Shown: piece after piece, positions 44,172 through 53,946 of the stretch
Position numbering within the stretch: position 1 is the first letter of the stretch
How the letters are laid out: each line of letters starts with the position of its first letter
From: Thermoleophilia bacterium
GTDB taxonomy: Bacteria; Actinomycetota; Thermoleophilia; RBG-16-64-13
Reading direction: 5' to 3'
NCBI GenBank assembly: GCA_027493445.1
Contig: JAOSKU010000001.1
Span: 1,042,501 to 1,106,500 of the forward strand
Length of the DNA stretch: 64,000 nt
Notes under the pieces: generated by a model
What the model was told of the DNA's origin: nothing
The model's input: the letters and a program-made list of their open reading frames with translations, nothing else
Databases searched by the model: none
Program-made: the position numbers and the translations under genes

Positions 44172-44818
44172 CCCGCTTGCACTATGAGGTGCTCGATGCC
44201 CAGACGGCAACGGTTTTCCGCCGGCTGGGCAGGTCTCCGGAGCTCAGCGGCTTCTACGTGGCCGGCGGCACGGCGCTCGCCCTGCAGATGGGCCACAGGA
44301 TCTCACTGGACCTCGACCTGTTCTCCGAACGCCCCTGGTCGCAGGATGTGCTCCTCGCCGCGCTCCGGACCCTCGGTCCGGTGGTCGTCGATCTTCAGAG
44401 CGAAGGCACCCTCAACGGTACCGTTGCTGGTGCAAGGATCAGCTTATTCCACTACCCCTACCTGCTCTTGGAACCTCCTCTTCCCACCCCAGAGGGACTG
44501 CCGCTGGCGAGCCCGCTGGACATCGCCTGCATGAAGCTGGTCGCCGTCAGTCAACGAGGAAGCCGCAAGGACTTCGTCGACCTGTATTTCCTGCGCGAGA
44601 CGGGGGTCGACCTCGAGCGTGCACTCGAAGCGCTGCCGAGGAAGATGCCGGGGGTCGAGCACAACCCAGTTCACATCGCCCGGAGCCTCGCGTACTTCGC
44701 CGACGCCGAGGCCGAACCCGAGCTGCGGATGCTGATCCCCGCGGCCTGGCGGGATGTCCGCGACTACCACCTGGCCGAATCTCGGAGGCTGCTGCGCACC
44801 ATCCTCGAGACCTGGTGA
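44168..44818 (+). CDS. AbiEii/AbiGii-family nucleotidyltransferase (toxin-like)
   Basis: The 216-residue protein fits PF08843: FYVAGGTALALQMGHRISLDLD (the GG-TAL and DLDLF nucleotidyltransferase core), ASPLDIACMKLVAVSQRGSRKDFVDLYFL, and a C-terminal helical end. AbiEii toxins nucleotidylate tRNA or other targets and are part of type IV toxin-antitoxin or abortive-infection systems. Four-base overlap with the HTH gene supports a two-gene unit. Confidence 0.82.
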   Translation: MTRLHYEVLDAQTATVFRRLGRSPELSGFYVAGGTALALQMGHRISLDLDLFSERPWSQDVLLAALRTLGPVVVDLQSEGTLNGTVAGARISLFHYPYLLLEPPLPTPEGLPLASPLDIACMKLVAVSQRGSRKDFVDLYFLRETGVDLERALEALPRKMPGVEHNPVHIARSLAYFADAEAEPELRMLIPAAWRDVRDYHLAESRRLLRTILETW

Positions 44819-44867
44819 GTCGCCGCTGTCCACTTGGGCGTGCGGGCGCGCCCGACCGGGTGAGGCG

Positions 44868-45326
44868 TCAGCCGGCGTCGATGGCGAGCAGTGTCTGGGC
44901 CAGGGTCGTCGCCCGCAAGATGTCAGCGGTCGCCCACAAGGTGAGACCGGCGGAGGCCAGCGCGGCCCACTCCTCCACGGTCACCCAGCGCGCATCGAGG
45001 GCTTCGCGGGGTTCAAGGACCGGTGCTGGGGCGGGTTCCGCCACCCGGCAGGCCATGCTGACGGCCACCGTGCGTTCCCCCTTGTGCATGGTGACGTAGG
45101 CGTAGCACGGGCCCGCCACCTCCACCCGCAGACCCACCTCTTCCAGCATCTCGCGCTCGGTGGCCTGCACCAGTGATTCCTCCCGTTCCAGCCGTCCACC
45201 CGGGGGGGCCCAGATCTCGTCTGTACGGGGAGCCCGAGTCAGCAGCCAGCGCCCCTCCCCGGGCTCGCGGATCAGGCCGACGACGGCCAAGCGGGCGTAG
45301 GGGGCTCCTGGATCGTCGGCGATCAC
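44868..45326 (-). CDS. Nudix hydrolase
   Basis: The 152-residue protein has a complete Nudix box GGRLEREESLVQATEREMLEEVG, given here as its ends GGRLEREE and REMLEEVG, around residues 45-67. It hydrolyses a nucleoside diphosphate linked to another moiety; the substrate cannot be predicted. The GTG at 45326 starts VIADDPGAPYARLAV. It follows the threonine aldolase gene by 85 bases on the same strand. Confidence 0.85.
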   Translation of the reverse strand: MIADDPGAPYARLAVVGLIREPGEGRWLLTRAPRTDEIWAPPGGRLEREESLVQATEREMLEEVGLRVEVAGPCYAYVTMHKGERTVAVSMACRVAEPAPAPVLEPREALDARWVTVEEWAALASAGLTLWATADILRATTLAQTLLAIDAG

Positions 45327-45411
45327 GGTGCCGGCCGTGCCGCAGAAGGGTGGCGGCCGACCACAGCGGGGGTGCCCGGCGCGATGGCGACCCGCCGGGC
45401 GGCGTGACCGT

Positions 45412-46473
45412 TCATGCCCCGCTCAGGCCGGCGAGCACACGAACGGCGGTCCCGGCGGCCCAGGCCACCTGCTCGGCGGAGACGTCCATGTGGGTCACAA
45501 AGCGTACCCGGGTGTGGTCCGCGGCGATGGCCAGCACGCCCGCCTGGGCCAGGGGCGGCACGACGCCGGCGGCGGTGAGGGCCATGCCCGCGAGCTCCAC
45601 GATGACAATGTTCGAGTCGACCGGATGGGGGATCTCCAGGCCGGGCACCTCCCGCAGGCGCTCAGCCAGGAGGGCGGCGTTGGCGTGATCGTCGGCCAGG
45701 CGCTCGATGTGGTAGTCGAGGGCGTAGAGACAGGCCGCCCCTAGGATGCCCACCTGCCGCATGGCTCCGCCGTACTTCTTGCGGTGGAAACGGGCCTGCT
45801 CGATGAACTGACGCGGGCCCGCGATCACCGAGCCCACCGGCGCACCCAGGCCCTTGCTGAAGCACACCGACACCGAGTCGGCCCGGGCGGCGTAGTCGGA
45901 AAGCGGTACCCCGGTAGCCACGTGAGCGTTCCAGAGGCGGGCGCCGTCGAGGTGCACGTCCAGGCCGGCCTCACGGGCCGCGGCCACAGCGGCATCCATG
46001 GCGGGGAGCGGCCAGATGGTGCCGCCGGCCCGGTTGTGGGTGTTCTCCAGGCAGAGCAGGCGGGTACGGTGGAAATGCTCCTGCCGGGGCCAGATCGCCC
46101 GGCGGATGTCGGCCGGATCAAGAATACCGTGCGCGCCGGGCAGGGCTCGCAGCTGTACCCCGGAGAGGGCGGCCGCCGACCCTCCCTCGTAGTTCAGCAC
46201 GTGCCCGCCCTCGTGGATGAGCACTTCGTCGCCGGGTTGGGTTTGGGTGCGGACGCAAAGCTGGTTGCCCATTGTGCCGGAGGCGACGAACAACGCCGCT
46301 TCCTTCCCCAAGAGCTCGGCCACCCGATCCTGTAGCCGGTTGATGGTGGGGTCCTCGCCGAAGACGTCGTCTCCCACCTCGGCTTCGGCCATAGCCCGGC
46401 GCATGCCCGGGGTCGGTCGGGTGACTGTGTCGCTTCGCAGATCGACGGGGACGTCATTGGGGGACACGAACAA
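45412..46473 (-). CDS. ltaE: low-specificity L-threonine aldolase
   Basis: The 353-residue fold-type I PLP enzyme has [50 protein letters not shown] and the PLP lysine in [15 protein letters not shown]. It splits threonine or allo-threonine to glycine and acetaldehyde. Glycine formation could tie into C1 metabolism, but the gene is common. It is 27 bases downstream of the class II aldolase gene, likely the same transcript. Confidence 0.92.
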   Translation of the reverse strand: MFVSPNDVPVDLRSDTVTRPTPGMRRAMAEAEVGDDVFGEDPTINRLQDRVAELLGKEAALFVASGTMGNQLCVRTQTQPGDEVLIHEGGHVLNYEGGSAAALSGVQLRALPGAHGILDPADIRRAIWPRQEHFHRTRLLCLENTHNRAGGTIWPLPAMDAAVAAAREAGLDVHLDGARLWNAHVATGVPLSDYAARADSVSVCFSKGLGAPVGSVIAGPRQFIEQARFHRKKYGGAMRQVGILGAACLYALDYHIERLADDHANAALLAERLREVPGLEIPHPVDSNIVIVELAGMALTAAGVVPPLAQAGVLAIAADHTRVRFVTHMDVSAEQVAWAAGTAVRVLAGLSGA

Positions 46474-46500
46474 CGCTCCTTGTTTGGAAAGAAGAGAAGA

Positions 46501-47169
46501 CTACCACTCCCTTTGGCGATCGCTCGCCCGGCGATACTCCACCGGCCGGATGCCGGCCACCCGGGCCAGGTAGACGATGCGGGCCGAAGCCTCGAAGGCA
46601 CTGGTCAACTGGTAGGCTTCCTCCAGTAGGCGGCCGGCGGCGAACAGGCCGTGGCCTCGCAGCAAGCAGACCTTGCAGTCGACCAGGGCGGCGCTGATGA
46701 GCTCCGCCAGCTCGCCGGAACCCACGTTCTTCTGGGCGGCCACCACCGGTACCCGGTGGAGCAGGTAGGAGCCCTCGAGGTCGATGGGGATGATCTCGTC
46801 CATCTCCAGGGAGAGGGTCACGCCGTGGGGCGGATGGGTATGGACGATCGCTTGCGCCGCCGTACGCTGGTAGACCGCCCGGTGCACCTCGATCTCGCTG
46901 GAGGCCAGGGCGATATCCGAGTCGTCGCGCTCGAGGCCGGTCTCGATGAGGTCCCTGGGGCGCAGGTTGCCCATCATGGAACCCCGGCGGGTGATGACCA
47001 GCCGGTCACCCACGCGCACCGACATGTTGCCCGCATGGGAGCTCACCAGCCCGGAGAGAAAACAGTCGCGGCCGATATCACGGAACTGCTCGTAGATGGC
47101 GCACCTCCCCGGCGAGATGGGCGCCCGCGGCCTCGGCCCGGGCGCGTTCTTCTTCGAGCGTGCCGTCAT
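46501..47169 (-). CDS. class II aldolase/adducin family protein (fuculose-phosphate aldolase-like)
   Basis: The 222-residue protein has GLVSSHAGNMSVRVGDRLVI, the zinc-ligand motif IVHTHPPHGV and RGHGLFAAGRLLEEAY, as in the FucA/AraD family. It catalyses reversible aldol cleavage of a phosphorylated sugar, but the exact substrate is unclear. The first 20 residues are poorly conserved and the true start may be later, around CAIYEQF. Confidence 0.82.
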   Translation of the reverse strand: MTARSKKNAPGPRPRAPISPGRCAIYEQFRDIGRDCFLSGLVSSHAGNMSVRVGDRLVITRRGSMMGNLRPRDLIETGLERDDSDIALASSEIEVHRAVYQRTAAQAIVHTHPPHGVTLSLEMDEIIPIDLEGSYLLHRVPVVAAQKNVGSGELAELISAALVDCKVCLLRGHGLFAAGRLLEEAYQLTSAFEASARIVYLARVAGIRPVEYRRASDRQREW

Positions 47170-47338
47170 TCAGGCGGCAGAGAAGAGAGATGCCTGTCCA
47201 ACCGTTCGCCACGCGAAGGGCCTTCAGTGTCGATTCTATCAGAGGCCCCGGCCACTCAACCGCCGCCGGCGTCGATCTCCCGGCCGGCGGGCGACCCGTG
47301 CATGATTCCGCAAACGAACGGCGAAATACCAAGGAATC

Positions 47339-48252
47339 ATGGAACCGCGTCAACCGACATCCTCGCCGGTGGTCTGCCGCACCTGCGGGGCCGAGAACAG
47401 GCCGAACCGCCTTTTCTGCGCAAGCTGCGGAGCCTATCTGCAGAGCGAAGAAGAGGACACCTGGGAAAACCTGCCCGCGCCCCAAGCGCCGGACGATGTC
47501 GAACCCCCTTCGTTCCTGCGGACCTCCCCCCAGCCGCTGCTGACGCCTGGGGGACCGCTACCTGGGGCCCGCCGCCCGATAAGCCTTCGCCGGCCCCGCG
47601 GCGACGAGGTCGCAACACGGCCCTGGGCGTGCTGCTCGCGCTCCTCCTGATCGCGGCCGCGGTGGCCACCGCGGTTGTGGTGTATGTCACCTTCTTCGAG
47701 GGCGGCGACGGAGGCGAGGTCGTTCTGACCACCACGACCGCTGCGGCGCCTTCCACGACCACGACGGCCGCCGGTGAGGGCTCCACGACCACGCAGACGA
47801 CCAGCCCCCCACCCGAGCTCGGCGAGCTCGTGGTCGCGGTGGGCGCCCGCGCCTCGTCGGCGCTGGTCCCCGAAGGAGCCAATACCTATGAAGCCGCCAA
47901 TCTTCTCGACGGCGACCTGGGCACCTGCTGGAGCGAGGGGGTCGAGGGCTTCGGAGAGGGCGAGTGGGCCCGCCTCGAGCTGGCCGAGCCCACCATCCTG
48001 ACGGCCATCGAGGTGGCCAACGGCTACCAGAAGGATTCCCGGCGCTTCGAAGGCAACCCGCGAGTGCAGCGGCTAAGTGTGGAGTACTCCGACGGCACGG
48101 CCCAGGTGGTGCAGCTCTACGACGACATGGACTTCCAGATCGTCACCCCGCCCCCCAAGGCTACGGAGTGGGTGCGCCTCCGCATCGAGGCCGTGTATCC
48201 GGGTGACACGTGGAAGGACACCTCGCTCTCCGAGGTGCGGCTGTACCGGTAG
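47339..48252 (+). CDS. zinc-ribbon, single-TM protein with C-terminal discoidin-like domain, apparent frameshift
   Basis: The N-terminus is a zinc ribbon (CRTCGAENRPNRLFCASCG, residues 14-32). The frame then breaks in a proline-rich linker and continues with a positively charged flank, one transmembrane helix (LGVLLALLLIAAAVATAVVV), a Thr/Ala-rich linker typical of actinobacterial exported proteins and a roughly 150-residue beta-sandwich resembling NADase-type glycan-binding or F5/8-like domains (NLLDGDLGTCWSEG, ARLELAEPTILTAIEVANGY, ending SLSEVRLYR). One extra base in the C run 47526-47531 unites the protein (about 304 residues). It should be anchored in the membrane with the sandwich outside. 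It is divergent from the aldolase gene. Confidence 0.72.
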
Positions 48253-48394
48253 CGAGGCGATGAAGGTTGCCCGGCGGCCCACGGATCGCCCGTGGTGGCC
48301 GGGCTTCCCCGTTGAGGCATACGCTCCCCGACCGGCGAAGAGCGGCGCCGGACCTCCCACGGGGCCATCCGGAAGAGGGTGGGGATCGACTGGT

Positions 48395-49579
48395 CTACTC
48401 CTTCTCCGCCGCCCCCCGCCGGATGGCGTTCCGCCCGTACTTCTCGCGGATGGCGTCGAGCTTGAGGTCCAGGTCACGCAGCAGGGGGAGTTGCTGGTCG
48501 AAGAGGTCGTCCTGCCAGGAGCGGGGCACCAGATTGGAGAGTCCCACCCCCAGCAGGCGGATGCGGTAGCGACGCTCGCGGGCCGTGCGGAACAGCTGCA
48601 GCACCTCCTTGAAGAAGGCTTCGTCGACGTCGAGGGGCCGGCGGAGGGTGTGGGAGCGAGTGTGGGTGACAAAATCGCTGTAGCGGATCTTGACCGTCAC
48701 CGTACGGGCCTCGAGCTTCTGCCGGCGCAGGCGGCGGCAGACGTCCTCGGTCAGGTGGAGCAGGGTCGACTCGAGGAGGGCGGTATCGGTGGTGTCCTCG
48801 TCGAAGGTGGTCTCGCGAGAGATCGACTTCATCAGCTCGCGGGGTGTCACCTGGCGGGGGTCCTCGCCTCGGGCCCGCCGGGCCAGCACCTCGCCCACTT
48901 CGCCGAAGGAGAGCCGCAGCAGGTTCTCGGGGATCCGGGCCAGGTCGCCCACGGTGACCACCCCCCGGTCCCGCAGCTGAGCCAGCAGGGAGGGACCCAC
49001 TCCCGGCAGGTGCTCTACCGGCAAAGGTGCCAGGAAGGCGGCCTCCTCCCCCGGTCGCACCACGGTGAAGCCGGCCGGTTTCTGGAAGTCGCTGGCGACC
49101 TTGGCCACCAGCTTGTTGGTGGCCAGGCCTACCGAGATCCCCAGGTCGAGCTCATCGCGCACCCGACGCTGGATGGCACGACAGGTGCGGGTCACCGGCC
49201 CGAAAAGCCCCTCGGTACCTGTGAGGTCGATGTAGGCTTCGTCAATGCTCACCTTCTCGACCAGCGGCGAGTACTCCTCGAGGATGGCCTTGAAGCGCCG
49301 CGAGTAGACGGCGTAAAGCCTGTGATTACCGGGGAGCACCACCGCTTGGGGACACAGGCGCCGGGCCGTGCGCATGGGCATGGCCGAGTGGACCCCGTAC
49401 CGCCGGGCGATGTAGTTGGCCGTCGAGACCACCCCCCGCTCCCCGCCGCCCACGATCACCGGCTTCTCGCGCAAGGAGGGGTCGAGGTTCTCCTCTACGC
49501 TGGCGTAAAACGCGTCGAGATCTAAGTGGGCGATGGCCCGGTAAGCTGCCTTGGGCCTGCCCGTACCTGCGCCGCTCAC
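48395..49579 (-). CDS. dinB: DNA polymerase IV (Y-family)
   Basis: The 394-residue protein has the Y-family catalytic motifs IAHLDLDAFYASVE near residue 17 and KVSIDEAYIDLT, the palm motif VVSTANYIARRYG, the helix-hairpin-helix segment EHLPGVGPSLLAQLRDRG and a little-finger domain. It carries out translesion synthesis. The start is a GTG. No SOS box was recognised in the upstream 187 bases. Confidence 0.94.
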   Translation of the reverse strand: MSGAGTGRPKAAYRAIAHLDLDAFYASVEENLDPSLREKPVIVGGGERGVVSTANYIARRYGVHSAMPMRTARRLCPQAVVLPGNHRLYAVYSRRFKAILEEYSPLVEKVSIDEAYIDLTGTEGLFGPVTRTCRAIQRRVRDELDLGISVGLATNKLVAKVASDFQKPAGFTVVRPGEEAAFLAPLPVEHLPGVGPSLLAQLRDRGVVTVGDLARIPENLLRLSFGEVGEVLARRARGEDPRQVTPRELMKSISRETTFDEDTTDTALLESTLLHLTEDVCRRLRRQKLEARTVTVKIRYSDFVTHTRSHTLRRPLDVDEAFFKEVLQLFRTARERRYRIRLLGVGLSNLVPRSWQDDLFDQQLPLLRDLDLKLDAIREKYGRNAIRRGAAEKE

Positions 49580-49766
49580 GTCGAATCACTCCCCGATGTT
49601 GCTGTGCATGAGCAGCATAGACGAACAAACGTTCGTGGACAAGGGATCGAGCGACGCTCCCGGGAGGTCGACGGGCGGGGCGATTCCCAGAACACAGCCG
49701 GTTCCTTCCGTTACCTTCTTCCATTCCCGGGGCATACGTTGGAGGGTAGCCAACCAGGGATAGTCG

Positions 49767-50267
49767 ATGGACGGCGGCACCCGAACCAGGGGCAGAGAGA
49801 TCTTGGAAGAACCGAAAGCCCGCCAGGACCTCGAAAGGCGGCGGGCCGACAGGCGCCGCCGGTCGAGCTTCGTGCTTCGGGAACGCCGCACGGGCTTTGA
49901 CCGAAGGGCCGCCCCACCACCGACCGCTGCGCATGCCGTTTTGGAGTGGGCCCACGTGCACCTGCGCAAACGCTCGCGGGCGGTGTTCGTGTTGCTCGTG
50001 GCGGCCAACCTGCTCAGCCTGGCGGACTACGCTCTCACCCTGCGCGCTCTCGAGGTGGGGGCTACGGAGGCGAACCCCTTCCTGCGCCTCCTCTTTGACA
50101 TCGACCCGATTTTGACCGGGTTGGTGAAGCTCGTGCTTGTGGTCGGAGCGTCCCTTCTCATCTGGCGTTTCCGCCGCTTCCGCCGGGTGCTCTCGGTCGT
50201 GCTGGCCATGGTCGCCCTGTTCGCGGCCACCGTCGCATACCAAGCGGTCTATCTCTCGATCCTCTGA
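49767..50267 (+). CDS. DUF5658-like small membrane protein
   Basis: The 166-residue protein begins with a charged, Arg-rich N-terminus of about 60 residues, followed by three hydrophobic segments (VFVLLVAANLLSLADYALTL, LTGLVKLVLVVGASLLIW, VLSVVLAMVALFAATVAYQA). The pattern LSLADYALTL...EANPFLRLL, with the Asn/Asp and ANPF features, resembles DUF5658. Function unknown. It is divergent from dinB. Confidence 0.6.
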   Translation: MDGGTRTRGREILEEPKARQDLERRRADRRRRSSFVLRERRTGFDRRAAPPPTAAHAVLEWAHVHLRKRSRAVFVLLVAANLLSLADYALTLRALEVGATEANPFLRLLFDIDPILTGLVKLVLVVGASLLIWRFRRFRRVLSVVLAMVALFAATVAYQAVYLSIL

Positions 50268-50284
50268 CAGGTCGTTTCAGCGTG

Positions 50285-50600
50285 AGGCCTCGCCGTCGGG
50301 TTGCGAAAGGCGTATCGCGCATCCGCCGTGAGGAACCATGCTTCCTGGCGAGGCTCTTGAAGCCGCGGTTGCCTGCCAGCCGGTACAGCCACACGGGCAT
50401 CGCCGGCTCCGCCGCTCGTTTCATCGCCGCACCGGGCACCCCCTCGCCCCGAGCCAGCGCGGTGGCCGTCAGATCGAGGGCGGTCCGAGCGTTTCGAGCC
50501 ACCCCGCCGGCCCAGCGAAAATCGGGTTCCCACGCAAAGCGAGCGCAGAGGGCAAGGGCGGTGTGACTCTGCGATTCGTAGCCTTCGGCTACGCCAGCAC
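50285..50600 (-). pseudogene. remnant of an NAD(P)H-dependent flavodoxin-like oxidoreductase C-terminus
   Basis: One minus-strand frame reads like the end of a flavodoxin-fold reductase: VAEGYESQSHTALAL, WAGGVARNARTALDLTATAL, ARGEGVPGAAMKRAAEPAMP, VWLYRLAGNRGFKSLARKHG. The FMN-binding N-terminal half is missing. The first codons overlap the 3' end of pgi, and there is no start codon with a ribosome site for the whole piece. It appears to be a decayed fragment filling the 320-base gap after pgi. The assignment is by eye. Confidence 0.4.
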
Positions 50601-52004
50601 ATACCGGCGGCCCGGCTTCTCGCCACCCTCTCCCCCGCCCTGGATCTCGGCGGCCAGGTCCTCGAAGCCGGGCCGCCCCATCAAGGCGTAGGTGGCCTTC
50701 TTGCCCAGCTCGACTCCCGGCTGGTCGTAAGCGTTCACTCCGTAGAGCTCGCCGGCGACCGCCGTGGCCACCTGAAGGGCGTAGAGCAGCTGACCGACGC
50801 TCGTGGCATCAACCCGGGGCAGGCTGACGGTGAGTGACGGCCGGCCCCGCTCGGCCAGAGCCCAGGCCGTCGCCTCCTGTTCGGCGCCCAGTAGCGATCC
50901 CAACGAGTGCCCACCCAGGTAACCCAAGGAGCCTTCCTGCCCGTAGAGAGACGGAATCACCACCTGATGCGCAAAGCCCTCGACCCGCAGGAAGGTGACC
51001 AGCTTGTCGTCGGGACCCTCCATGTAAAGCTGCACCTGGGAGTGCTGATCGGTGGCCCCCAGAGCCCGGATAGGGGTCGTGCCCGCGTGCACCGTCCGGC
51101 CCTGACGATCCTTGGCCTTACCCAGGCTCTCCGCCCAGAGCTGCCGGAACCAGTCGGCCACGTCGCAAAGACTGTCTGAGTACGGCATCATCACGCTGAG
51201 AGCGCGGTGAAAGCGGGTATGGTGCAGGAACTGCAGCGTGGCGAACAGGTAGGCAGGATTGCCCAGCACGTCGGCGTCGTCGACCCAGGCCTCCATCAGC
51301 CGGGCTCCGGCCAGCAGACCCTTCACGTCCAAGCCGACGATCGCCGCGGGCAGCAGACCAACCGGGCTCAGCACCGAGAACCTGCCTCCCACCCCCGGCG
51401 GGATCTCGAAGGCCCGGATGCCCTCCGCCCACGCAATCTTCCGCAGAACCCCCGAGTACGGGTCGGTGGTAAACACCAGGTGTCCGGCCACCTGCTCCTC
51501 GCCTAGCTGTTCCTGCAGCAGCTTCCGCGCGACGAGGAAGACGGCCATGGTTTCGGCCGTGCTCCCGGATTTCGAGACGACGTTGATGAGGGTGCTGCGC
51601 AGATCGAGATGCTCGAACAGGCCGGCCACCGTGTCGGGGTCGACATTGTCGACTACGAAGAGCCGAGGTGCACCTTGGCGCTCCACCCGAGGCAGCAGAT
51701 TGTGGAAGGGATGGAGTAGGGCCCGCGCCAGAGCGGTGGTGCCTAGCGCGGAGCCGCCGATGCCCAGGACCACGAGGGTCTCGAAGCGCTCCCGCGCGAC
51801 TTCGCCGAACGTCACCACGTCCTCCAGGTTGCGCTGCAGGAGGTCCATCCAGGCCAGGGAGCCCGCTCGGCGGCGCTCCTCCAGTGCGGCCCGGGCCTGC
51901 TCCAAGGGGAGACGCACCGCCTCCAGCAGATACGGTGAGAGTCCGTTCGCACGCCCAAGCGCGCTTTCCATGCAGAGCGTGTAGTCCAACGAGATGCGGT
52001 CCAT
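50589..52004 (-). CDS. pgi: glucose-6-phosphate isomerase
   Basis: The 471-residue protein has the Pgi core: VVLGIGGSALGTTALARAL, LINVVSKSGSTAETMAVFL, GVGGRFSVLSPVGLLPAAI, and the C-terminal signature AYDQPGVELGKKATYALMG. It interconverts glucose 6-phosphate and fructose 6-phosphate. The length is on the short side for the family but matches the GPI subtype of Firmicutes and Actinobacteria. It lies 63 bases after the glycosyltransferase gene on the same strand. Confidence 0.93.
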   Translation of the reverse strand: MDRISLDYTLCMESALGRANGLSPYLLEAVRLPLEQARAALEERRRAGSLAWMDLLQRNLEDVVTFGEVARERFETLVVLGIGGSALGTTALARALLHPFHNLLPRVERQGAPRLFVVDNVDPDTVAGLFEHLDLRSTLINVVSKSGSTAETMAVFLVARKLLQEQLGEEQVAGHLVFTTDPYSGVLRKIAWAEGIRAFEIPPGVGGRFSVLSPVGLLPAAIVGLDVKGLLAGARLMEAWVDDADVLGNPAYLFATLQFLHHTRFHRALSVMMPYSDSLCDVADWFRQLWAESLGKAKDRQGRTVHAGTTPIRALGATDQHSQVQLYMEGPDDKLVTFLRVEGFAHQVVIPSLYGQEGSLGYLGGHSLGSLLGAEQEATAWALAERGRPSLTVSLPRVDATSVGQLLYALQVATAVAGELYGVNAYDQPGVELGKKATYALMGRPGFEDLAAEIQGGGEGGEKPGRRYVLA

Positions 52005-52067
52005 TCCCCCTCCTTATCCGGTGAGCCTCCGGCCGGCTGACGAGCGGTGGCGCCCAGGCGACCTGAG

Positions 52068-53290
52068 CTACTCGGGTGCCGATCCGCCTTCCCAGCATCT
52101 CCATATCGCGTCGTCATATCTTGGGGCGAGGTTCCCCCAATCGTACGGCGAGACCCATGTCCTTTGCCAGTCGGCGCGACGTTGCTGCGCGGCGGGATCG
52201 GCCAGGAAAGCGCGCACGGATTGGGCCAGTGCCTCAGCGAAGCGCCCCGGCTCGTAGAGCGCCCAGGAGTGCGCCTCGGGGGGCACGATCTCCGGGTAGC
52301 TGAGACGGTGGGGCAGCAGCGGACGGCAGCCGCAGTAGAGCGCCTCCACCACGGCCACGCCGAAGAACTCGTGCAAGGCCGTCGATACCACCATATCGGC
52401 CTGCCACAGAAGGGCGGCGTAGTCGGCGAAGCACTGCAGACGCCCCCACTGAACGGTTTGCCCGGCCAGACGCTCCCGAGCCTCGACGAAGATGGCGCTG
52501 GGCACACCCTGGTTGGCCCCAGCCAGCGCCAGCCGAAAGGGCAGGCCGGCGTCCTGCAGCTCGTAGAGGCCCCGGAATAGAGTGCCCGGATCCTTGTCGT
52601 ACTCCCAGCGTTGGTTCCAGAGGATGAGCGGTCCGTCGGCGGAACGACCCCATCGGCCGGACTCCTCCGCGGGCGGACCGCCCCTCCGACCGGGCCGGTA
52701 GCCATCGAGACGCCGCAGATCGCAGCCGACCGGCAGCACGGCCGATCGGCCGGCGATCTCATCGAGGACCCAGCTGGGCGCATGGTCGGGCACCGCGTCC
52801 AGGACAGCGCGCACCGCCGCCAGGAACTCATCCTGGTGGAAACGCGAGTTGAAAAAGACCCGGTCGGCTGCCAGGGCGGCCGCTATCTGCTTGAAACCAT
52901 AACCCAGGTCGCGCTCCACCCCGGGGGGCAGAGGATAGGTGAGCTGGTTCTCGTGGAAGTAGAGGACTCGGGGGCGGCCGCCACCACCGGGTCGGTCAGG
53001 GACAGGAAGGTAGCCAGATCCAGCATGGACGAAGCGAAGAGCACTTGGGGCGGCGGCTCCAGCGTCACTCGGTCCCTGGCACGGCGGGCCAGACTGAGGG
53101 CACCCCCGTGCATACGCCATTTCCAATGCCTGCCCGGAAGGCCCAGCACGCTCACCTGGTGCGAGGAGTGCTGCCGAAAACCGGACAGGAAGTGCGCGTG
53201 GGACCCACCGAGATAGGCTTCCAGCGCCCACACCCGCAGGCCTTCAGCGGGTGGGACCAACCAGGGAGGCTCCGCCGGACGGGGGGGCAC
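52068..53290 (-). CDS. DUF3524-type glycosyltransferase (queuosine-tRNA mannosyltransferase-like), apparent frameshift
   Basis: The N-terminal part (ALEAYLGGSHAHFLSGF, GRHWKWRMHGGALSLA, FASSMLDLATFLSLTDPVVA) matches the DUF3524 domain. The C-terminal GT-B half in another frame has VLYFHENQLTYPLP, ILWNQRWEYDKDP and FFGVAVVEALYCGCRPLLP. The C run corresponding to 52970-52974 would need six bases to join them. The closest known family is tRNA-queuosine alpha-mannosyltransferase. The GTG at 53290 starts four bases after the stop of a 42-codon upstream gene, so the two are likely coupled. Confidence 0.75.
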
Positions 53291-53291
53291 G

Positions 53292-53420
53292 CTACTCGAG
53301 GACCGGCCGCTCCGAAGACTCCCGCCGCGGAATGATCGCGTGGGCCTCCAAGCGCGCACGGAACTCCACGACGGCCAGCTGGATGCCGGCCACGAACAGC
53401 ATGTCACCCGTCTCGGCCAT
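53292..53420 (-). CDS. 42-residue small protein, probably leaderless
   Basis: This short frame (MAETGDMLFVAGIQLAVVEF to SSERPVLE) ends four bases before the glycosyltransferase GTG. Its ATG lies seven bases after a TAGAAT hexamer, so a transcript would begin at or beside the start codon. The composition looks coding. No family is recognised. It might act as a coupling leader for the glycosyltransferase. Confidence 0.4.
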   Translation of the reverse strand: MAETGDMLFVAGIQLAVVEFRARLEAHAIIPRRESSERPVLE

Positions 53421-53427
53421 GCAACGA

Positions 53428-53456
53428 ATTCTATCGGACGCCGGCCGGCGATGAAA
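53428..53456 (-). promoter_or_regulatory. promoter for the small protein/glycosyltransferase unit
   Basis: TTTCAT (53451-53456) and TAGAAT (53428-53433) are separated by 17 bases on the minus strand. The -10 is a good match and the -35 is weak. Transcription would start at the ATG at 53420. Confidence 0.45.
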
Positions 53457-53640
53457 GCGCCCGGAGTGGAGCTTTGGCTCGGAACGGACTCTTGGGGCTG
53501 GAGCGACCGTCGCCGGAGGAGTAGGATGGATGTACCAGGGCCGGTCCAGGGCGGTCTGGCCGCCTCAGGGCCGGACTCGGGCGGCGGCGCGGGCTCGCCC
53601 CACCGCCAGACGGCGTTCCGTGTGGACAGGGGGTGGTGAC

Positions 53641-53880
53641 ATGAAGGTGCAACTGCACGGCATTCCCGAGGAGATCCGGATCGGCGACCTGGTCCAGACG
53701 ATCCACGGGGTGGGGACTGTCACGGCGATCTCCAAACCAACGAGCGACCGGGATCGGGCCATGCTCGAAGTGGACCTAGGCCACAAGTGGATGTCTACTG
53801 ACGAGGTAGACGCGATCATCATCAAAGCGGAGGGCGAGCGCCGGCGCAGTCCCGAGATGCACTGGGACGAGCGCGAGTAG
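53641..53880 (+). CDS. 79-residue conserved-looking small protein
   Basis: The protein (MKVQLHGIPEEIRIGDLVQT, then GTVTAISKPTSDRDRAMLEV, ending SPEMHWDERE) seems to be a small beta-barrel-like domain with a GDLVQTIHGVGTVT core, loosely like CarD/KOW-type folds. No family is assigned. GGGGGTGGTGAC precedes the ATG. It stands alone between divergent and convergent neighbours. Confidence 0.5.
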   Translation: MKVQLHGIPEEIRIGDLVQTIHGVGTVTAISKPTSDRDRAMLEVDLGHKWMSTDEVDAIIIKAEGERRRSPEMHWDERE

Positions 53881-53946
53881 AGTTTCCATCTTGCGCCCGG
53901 AGGATCTCCGGGCGGCTCGGAGGAACCCTGCGAACGCCTGGAGGCC

